Assembly (NCBI GenBank): GCA_022925895.1
Contig: JAKSYS010000765.1
Coordinates: 1 to 26,880 of the forward strand
DNA from: Fragilaria crotonensis
Taxonomy: Eukaryota; Bacillariophyta; Fragilariophyceae; Fragilariales; Fragilariaceae
Length of the DNA stretch: 26,880 nucleotides
Direction of reading: 5' to 3'
The translations under genes and the position numbers were made by a program. Position 1 is the first letter of the stretch; the number at the start of each line of letters is the position of its first letter. Positions 21,599 through 26,880 of the stretch are shown here, in pieces. A model generated the notes under the pieces. The model was not told the DNA's origin and ran no database searches. It saw only the letters and a program-made list of their open reading frames with translations.

Positions 21599-21725
21599 CC
21601 AGGTACTGGTAGTACCTCATGCAAGTCATGCACGTGTACTCCAGTACCAGGTACTGTATCTCATACAAGGTACTTGTACATCGCCAGTACTCCAGTATGG
21701 AATATATCTATGAAATGTACAGTAC
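21599..21725. repeat. Cluster of GTAC-centred palindromic words
   Basis: CCAGGTACTG occurs at 21599-21608 and 21647-21656. CAGTACCAGGTACTG at 21642-21656 is a perfect odd palindrome. GTACTTGTAC lies at 21670-21679, with further AGTAC copies around it. Related words occur upstream of XPF and between TCD and Rab11. Confidence 0.65.
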
Positions 21726-21902
21726 CAGTCCTTCACCACCAAGGGAAACATCCCATAGAAGAAGAAGTAAAAGCAACTTACCACTGCCGTGTCGTCAAGG
21801 ACTGCAGTCCCTGGTAGCATCCAACATCGTCTGGTTTCAGGTTCCAGGATACTCCGGAGAACACTGTAGTTGGTTGTCAATCGCCGTCCTCGTCAGGATA
21901 CG

Positions 21903-22358
21903 ATGGTTTTTGAGTTGCCCGAAGCAGTTGTCGATGACGGCACAGACATAGACGATTGGCCAGAGAGTGATGTCGAATGTGATGCACCAGCGGAACAAGA
22001 CGAACTGGTGCGAGAGCTTGACTACGAATGGGAGCAAGAACAGAACCGATATTTCCGTGAGGCTGATGATGAGATTCAGCGTCAACTGGAACAAGAAATC
22101 GATGATGCTATCTAAAAGGAACTAGATGAACGGATGGAGGAACAGCTCAACAAATATATGCAACGACAACAACAAATAGAAGACGACATTGAGAGCGTTT
22201 TGTACATGGAAAGAATCCTTGGTTTCACTGAGCAGCGCCCTGCTCTTCCCGTGACAGTTGCAGACGTTGATGCGACGATCCAGCCAATAGTTAAGGCTCA
22301 CATGGCAAATGAAAAGCTTAAGCAAATTGCAACGACTGAAGGTCCGCCGCGTGCGTAG
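21903..22358 (+). CDS. Small acidic coiled-coil protein, unknown, with an in-frame TAA
   Basis: It starts MVFELPEAVVDDGTD at 21903; the open frame upstream begins only at a TTG. The N-terminus is acidic. A long charged helix follows (YEWEQEQNRYFREADDE, then QLEQEIDDAI), then a TAA at 22113-22115. The same frame resumes at once with KELDERMEEQLNKYMQ and ends TEGPPRA at 22358. Helix character and frame continue across the stop, so it is probably one protein of about 150 residues. A plain homopolymer deletion cannot explain it because the frame is unchanged. No family is recognised. It converges on TCD, with stop codons 146 bp apart. Confidence 0.45.
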
Positions 22359-22504
22359 GTTGTAAGATGATGGGCTCAGCTGCCTGCACGTATGGCACAT
22401 TTTGCAACCGTTACATCGTTGGAGGAGAAAAGAACTACAGTGGCGCGCAGGGATTATTCTATAAGAGTTCTTTGTACAAACGTAGCTGTAGATATTCAAG
22501 TAAT

Positions 22505-23889
22505 TCAATCGATGCGACACGATCGAAGTCGCTGTTCAATCTTCTGGCGGACATTCTCAGGCACGCTTTCTTGATTGTCGACATCAAACTTTTTCAGTGC
22601 TCTGCATCCCATCAGGACCAAGTTGTCGCATCTCGAAGGCTTTGTCAGATCCCATCGAACAAGCTCCAAAACAGTCCCAAGCTTATCTCCGGTGACACCG
22701 CATCGGTTTCTCCAGACCTCGAGGAGATATTCAACGTCGTCTCCGTCTATCTGAATAGGCCCGACCCAAATTCCATTGACAATTCGGCCTTCCATGTCAT
22801 TCTCATCGTCGCCATGCTCGGTTGCTGGGACGACACCTTCTACTGATTCCCTTTCTTCAGCTCGCGCCGCTTCGCGTGTTGAAAAATACGGTTCCGAACA
22901 TTGCGACCAACTCGTTCTCCAGTGACAGGGGCGAAAGGCTTATTTCTAGCTCACAAAGTGCCGTGGCGGCAAGAGTCTGTCCCATCACTGCAGGCATGGT
23001 GCCCAACACAGGTATGATACGGATTCTCATGCCGTCGACAGCACCAAATTGATGAACGCCTTGCTCCTTTGCTCATCCGTAAAATCCGCTAGCTTGACAA
23101 CGGTCTTTTCGAACTATACACCACCGTCAGCTTCTCCATATCATCCATGTATGACGTGTCTCCGTGTAGCAGACGTTTGATGGATTGGCGAAGTTTGCTG
23201 GCCAGAGGGTCGCGACTGGCAGTCCGAAGGTCGGAAATGTGGAGACGAGGACATCAGACTTCCCACCCGCACCCATGCAGGAAATGACTCGTACATTGAG
23301 CTTCATGCATTGTGCCAGCAAGGCCGCCTTGGTGGGAATGTCGTCAATGGCATCAATTACCAAATCCCAATCGTGACCATCGAGCAGCTGGGGTCCAGTT
23401 TCTGCGGTATACATTTGCACGATGTCTTCAAGTACCAAGTATTCTGGATCAGACATAGACGCTCGCAGAATCGCTTCATGCAGCTTGCCTTGGGGGTTCC
23501 TACATCGGCAAGAGTTGCACAAGCATGACGGTTTAATGACGACAGTGAGACTTGATCAAAGTCAATCATTCGCAGGTGACCAACCCCAGATCGCGCCAGC
23601 ATATGGGCCGCATGAGAGCCCACTCCACCGAGACCAACAACGACAATCTTTGCACCTCGAAGTCGTTCCATGCCGTCATCGCCGAAGTACAGCGTGTGTC
23701 GCGACAATTGCTCGTCACGGAGTTCCTGGTATGCTGCTATTTGTATTGTGGCGGCCTTTTTCACTTTCGCTGGACCTATCAGACTGTTTCTTTCGATTCC
23801 ATATTGACAGGACCAGCGCGATGCCGTTGCTCCAGGATAAAACTTGTCAAGGTCGACCGTAACAACACTGCGTTGGCATGTGCACTCAT
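22505..23889 (-). CDS. TCD: tRNA threonylcarbamoyladenosine dehydratase (TcdA/Tcd1-like), broken by frameshifts
   Basis: It is about 460 residues, starting MSAHANAVLLRS at 23889 (the longer frame starts at a non-ATG). The enzyme is an E1-like ATP-dependent dehydratase that turns t6A into cyclic ct6A at position 37 of ANN-decoding tRNAs. Visible are SRHTLYFGDDGMERLRGA, the nucleotide-binding VVVGLGGVGSHAAHML, DFDQVSLSSLNRH, ADVGTPKASCMK, DLVIDAIDDIPTKAALL, VISCMGAGGKSD, then RIIPVLGTMPAV. The C-terminal part (22795-22505: EYLLEVWRNRCGVTGDK, LELVRWDLTKPSRCDNLV) resembles the extra C-terminal region of yeast Tcd1/Tcd2, which bacterial TcdA lacks, so this is the eukaryotic form. Yeast Tcd proteins are mitochondrial outer membrane proteins; the hydrophobic N-terminus here may anchor it. 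Breaks near 23790, 23480, 23248, 23110, 23070, 22930 and 22850 are mostly one missing base. It is divergent from Rab11. Confidence 0.85.
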
Positions 23890-24367
23890 CTTGTTGTTGT
23901 CAATTGTCCGTCGGTTTGTATGGTGTGTGGTGGTCGGAGGTCGGAGGAGTTCCTCTTTGCTGTGTGCAAGAAAGGAAAGACTCAAGTCATTAAGTAACTG
24001 AAGACAAAATATACATACGTGCTACTAGTACAAGTACGCCGTACTCCACCAGTGCCTACGAGTGTCAGCTGGCAACTGGCAACTGCTGTATGTTGAGCAT
24101 GGGCAGAGCATGGGGTGTATCTCTCTTGTGTGCGATGTGTACTTCTACTATATCGTTCACGCCTACTGGGTACTATACCATTACTGCACTAGGTGTTGTG
24201 TGCTGATCGAGTCATTAGTCATGTGACCGGCTCCCAGAAAATCTGCTGGATTGCTATAGCACGTATTTTATGTGCATTTTTCCCACACAGACGAAATAAG
24301 AAACTTCCCGTCGACCACCACTTCATTATTGAATAGATTGCAGCGGCCTTGTCTACTTTCAGTTATC
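23890..24367. promoter_or_regulatory. Divergent promoter region between TCD and RAB11
   Basis: The 478 bp separate the two start codons. GTACAAGTAC at 24029-24038 is the reverse complement of the GTACTTGTAC found at 21670. More GTAC words follow. No gene is seen. Confidence 0.5.
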
Positions 24368-25309
24368 ATGGACAACGAAAGCTACGATGTGAGTGTTTCC
24401 CATTGAAGGTTTCCGGCAGACTGGCAGTGAGCGAACGCTCCGCAATTTCTTGCCCGAAGTTGACTTCCAAGCCCCAACCAGGAATAACTATTGTACGAGC
24501 TATGGGAGGTTCACTGGATGTCTTATGTGCGCCTATTTTTAATAGCAACTGACGAGCTCTGTTTGACGAAATGTACCCCAACGGCAGCATGATATTTGAT
24601 TAACGCGTTGACGAAACCCCTCACATCATTTCTCCCTCCCTCACCTTCAGTTCATCTTTAAAATTGTTCTTCTTGGAGATTCGGGTGTTGGAAAGTCAAA
24701 CTTGGTCTTTCGCTTTACTAAAAACGAGTTCAATAAAGACTCAAAGTCCACCATTGGAGTGGAGTTTGCCACCAAAACGGTGCAGATTGAAGACAACAAG
24801 CTGGTGAAAGCACAGATCTGGGACACTGCCGGGCAGGAACGCTATCGCAGTATCGCATCGTCCTATTACCGCGGTGCTGTAGGTGCATTGTTGGTGTACG
24901 ACGTTACCGATAGAAACTCCTTTAATCATGTTCCGATGTGGCTCAGGAGGTTGAAGAAAATGCTGAAAAGGACTGTTTGATCATGTTGGTTGGGAACAAG
25001 ACAGATCTTAATGATCAGCGCACAGTATTCGTAAGAGACGGGCGGTCTTTTGCAAGAAAGAATGGACTAGCCTTCATTGAAACTTCTGCCCTGGATGCCA
25101 CTGGTGTTGACACTGCCTTTCAACGAATTCTGCAGGAAATCTACAAGACGCAGACGAAAAAGCAACTTAAGAATGTCAACCGGGCGACCGAAGGCCATTC
25201 AGGGGGAACTGGTGATGGTTTCCAGGCCGGGCGCGGACAGGCCATCAGTCTGCACAATCCACCAGAACCGGAACACATGCAACCGCAGAAGAGTGGAGGG
25301 TGCTGCTAA
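24368..25309 (+). CDS. RAB11: Rab11 family small GTPase, one intron, one frameshift
   Basis: Exon 1 is seven codons (MDNESYD, 24368-24388) and exon 2 runs 24651-25309, about 227 residues in all. Rab11 controls recycling-endosome and post-Golgi traffic to the cell surface. All G motifs are present: [10 protein letters not shown] (P-loop), KSTIGVEF (switch I, Rab11-type), [12 protein letters not shown] (switch II), NKTDL, and [14 protein letters not shown], which is close to the Rab11 ETSALDSTNVE box. The C-terminus, KSGGCC, gives a double-Cys geranylgeranylation site. One base is missing near 24943 (MWL to [16 protein letters not shown] would be in frame with one more base). The hypervariable tail before the CC is long and polar. 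It is divergent from TCD. Confidence 0.95.
24389..24650 (+). other. RAB11 intron, 262 bp, phase 0
   Basis: It begins GTGAGTG after the seventh codon and ends CTCACCTTCAG. Splicing joins ...SYD to [12 protein letters not shown], the normal start of a Rab11 G domain. The ORFs inside it are not coding. Confidence 0.9.
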
Positions 25310-26323
25310 GTGTTTTTTCGATTGAGAGTATTGTAATTTAGGTTTGCGATGCTTTGTGTGTAGCTTGTTCCGATTTAATAACGGTCAGTCCCAGCACTAC
25401 CACTATCGCAAGGCAATGACTACTACTAGTGTTTGTTTGTTATACCAAATGAGAATGGTCTGACGACGGTGACCTTAATGATTACCTCGCTCCTACCTTT
25501 GCCAAGAAATACGACATTGGAAACTCCAGCTCCGTTCTGTGCATAACTAAGCACGGGCAAGAACACATCAATTTGTTCGACAGTGCATTCAGCTCAGCTA
25601 AAAATAAAAATTAATTTCGATTTAACGCAGAGTCCTGCAAGTGATCGATGAGTAGGCTCGCCAAATGGCTGATCTCTTGTGGTTGTATACGCGATAGATA
25701 AACTGAAAAGTGGCTGAACTTTTCGAAGTTGATGGGTTGTGGGTTGTGGCCATGTTAGATTCTACTTTATGCAGCGAACTTGGAATAAAGACGCCGTCCT
25801 TTGAATAAGGGTGCAGAGGCGTCAGGACGCATCAGGAACAGGCAGTCAGTATGACGTACTCAGTGCACGCGACAATTCCTGCTGCAGATATTGAACCCTA
25901 TCAAATTCGTTCATCGTCGCGTCAATCATTGACCATTTAAGTTGTACTCGTATCTCGAGTACATAGATCAGAATTTTCATTGGTCATCAGAAGTACTGTA
26001 TAAACAAAAACCTAACATGCATTATCTGACAAAAGGAATGTAGTACTCGACTCGCATGGCAGCTGGAGTAACAATGTACTTCGGCACAGTGCAAGACGCA
26101 TCCGACGAATCTGTTTTAAACTGGGGTCATGTCGCTTCCCGAAGCCCGAATTGCTGGTTGGCGAAAATTTAAGGGAGGGCTGTTGTGGGAGTCTCAATGA
26201 TGGTGGCATCTTCTTGAAGTCATTGACAACTTTTTAGAGATATCACCGCGTTTCAGCTCGAGTACGCTGTTCAACCTTTCAATCAACTGGATCGTCCTTG
26301 AGACCAAGTCCGACCTCTTCTCA
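25310..26323. other. About 1 kb intergenic, no supported gene
   Basis: This follows the Rab11 stop. I see scattered AT-rich segments, AATAAA within 25590-25610 and GTAC/CTCGAGTAC words near 25950, but no coding signal on either strand. It should contain the 3' ends of Rab11 and of the minus-strand gene to the right. Confidence 0.45.
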
Positions 26324-26880
26324 TCAGATACTTTGTTCTCCTTCCTCCTCCACCACTGGAGGCACTCGACAATCCGGGCAAATCACTGCTTCCGCATCAG
26401 GGACACACAGCAGGCAGACATCACACCAGGCACATGGCACGGAGGCGGCAACTCCAGACTCTAGCCTGAACGGTCTCATGCGCTCCACGGAGATCCATAA
26501 CGAACCCTGGAGCAACTTCGATCTTATGGAGAGGGCTGGTAGCTCGTGGTGAATGTTGGACTTGTCCAAAGGTCGTTGATCTTACTCGTTCAGGAGACCA
26601 GCGGTGGCGCTCAATAGTGACAGAGTGGCCATGCTGCGTTGATGTGTTGGCGTATAAAGCGCCTGGCAACGATTCGTTGACGGCATCGTGCATCATTTCT
26701 GATTGTCGGTGCGGTAATTCTCTGTTGATAGAATAAGATAGCGGTGGATCAGGAGCTCGAGAGGAACGCCATTGCAGCCTTGGGGCTTCTCACTTCGTCA
26801 AATACGGAGTCGGATTTAATGACGAAGTCGGTGTGAGCTTCATTTTGGCCTTCATCAAAAGGTCTGCTTGGCTCACGTAA
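26324..26880 (-). CDS. Partial Cys-rich protein running off the right edge, broken by frameshifts
   Basis: A minus-strand frame enters at the right edge and runs to 26749 (FDEGQNEAHTDFVIKSDSVF, then SPKAAMAFLSSS). Another runs 26569-26324 (HHELPALSIRSKLLQGSLWI, RMRPFRLESG, CAWCDVCLLCVPDAEAVICP, DCRVPP) and ends GEQSI. The CxxCxxC...CxxC...CPDC spacing suggests a zinc-binding C-terminus. How the pieces between join is unclear, and an intron or several missing bases are needed. I do not recognise the family. It would be convergent with Rab11. Confidence 0.35.

Larger units (their letters stand above)
21330..21902. promoter_or_regulatory. Divergent promoter region with TGACTCA array and GTAC cluster
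   Basis: This separates the PsbQ-like gene (minus) from a small plus-strand gene. It has two distinct parts: a TGACTCA/TGAGTCA array close to the PsbQ-like gene (21423-21464), and a cluster of GTAC-centred words (21599-21725) close to the plus-strand gene. The ORFs at 21471-21951 are disrupted by these repeats and look spurious. Confidence 0.5.

Overview
The window looks like diatom (Bacillariophyta) nuclear DNA. It carries a thylakoid-lumen photosystem II extrinsic protein with the tripartite leader of a secondary plastid, several eukaryotic housekeeping genes with few short GT-AG introns, and transposon proteins of a kind that, from memory, recurs in diatom genomes. There are no operons, Shine-Dalgarno sites or CRISPR arrays, and I found no convincing tRNA or rRNA.

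Left third (about 1-9935): one large DNA transposon, bounded by 24-bp terminal inverted repeats (5-28 and 9912-9935, two mismatches). It carries three genes. ORF-A (minus, 2264-394) is of unknown function, with a charged disordered N-terminus and a conserved C-terminal region. A plus-strand gene (3333-5720) ends in a domain that looks like a 2-oxoglutarate/Fe(II) dioxygenase, with HxD and a distal His. A Plavaka-like transposase (minus, 9402-5805) converges on it. About 1 kb of noncoding DNA between ORF-A and the oxygenase-like gene holds two perfect hairpins and three direct repeats, and is probably their shared control region. An oxygenase-like enzyme inside the repeats of a Plavaka-type element is the most interesting observation here: a candidate transposon that carries its own nucleic-acid-modifying enzyme.

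Middle (9936-12677): a second, unrelated transposon-associated ORF (10258-10879) and about 1.8 kb with little recognisable content.

Right half (12678-26880): host genes. In order: a large unassigned protein (+, 12678-16909); the XPF/ERCC4 structure-specific endonuclease (+, 17455-20449); a PsbQ-like PSII extrinsic protein (-, 21329-20781); a small acidic coiled-coil protein with an in-frame stop (+, 21903-22358); a eukaryotic tRNA threonylcarbamoyladenosine dehydratase (-, 23889-22505); Rab11 (+, 24368-25309, one intron); and a partial Cys-rich protein leaving the right edge (-). XPF and PsbQ converge, TCD and Rab11 diverge.

Nearly every gene, including essential ones, is broken by small frameshifts, and most of those I could resolve are repaired by adding one base to a short homopolymer. 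I read this as systematic deletion error in the assembly rather than decay, so genes are annotated as full spans across the breaks. Intergenic DNA has recurring short motifs, notably GTAC-rich clusters, a triple TACCGGTA and a tandem TGACTCA array.
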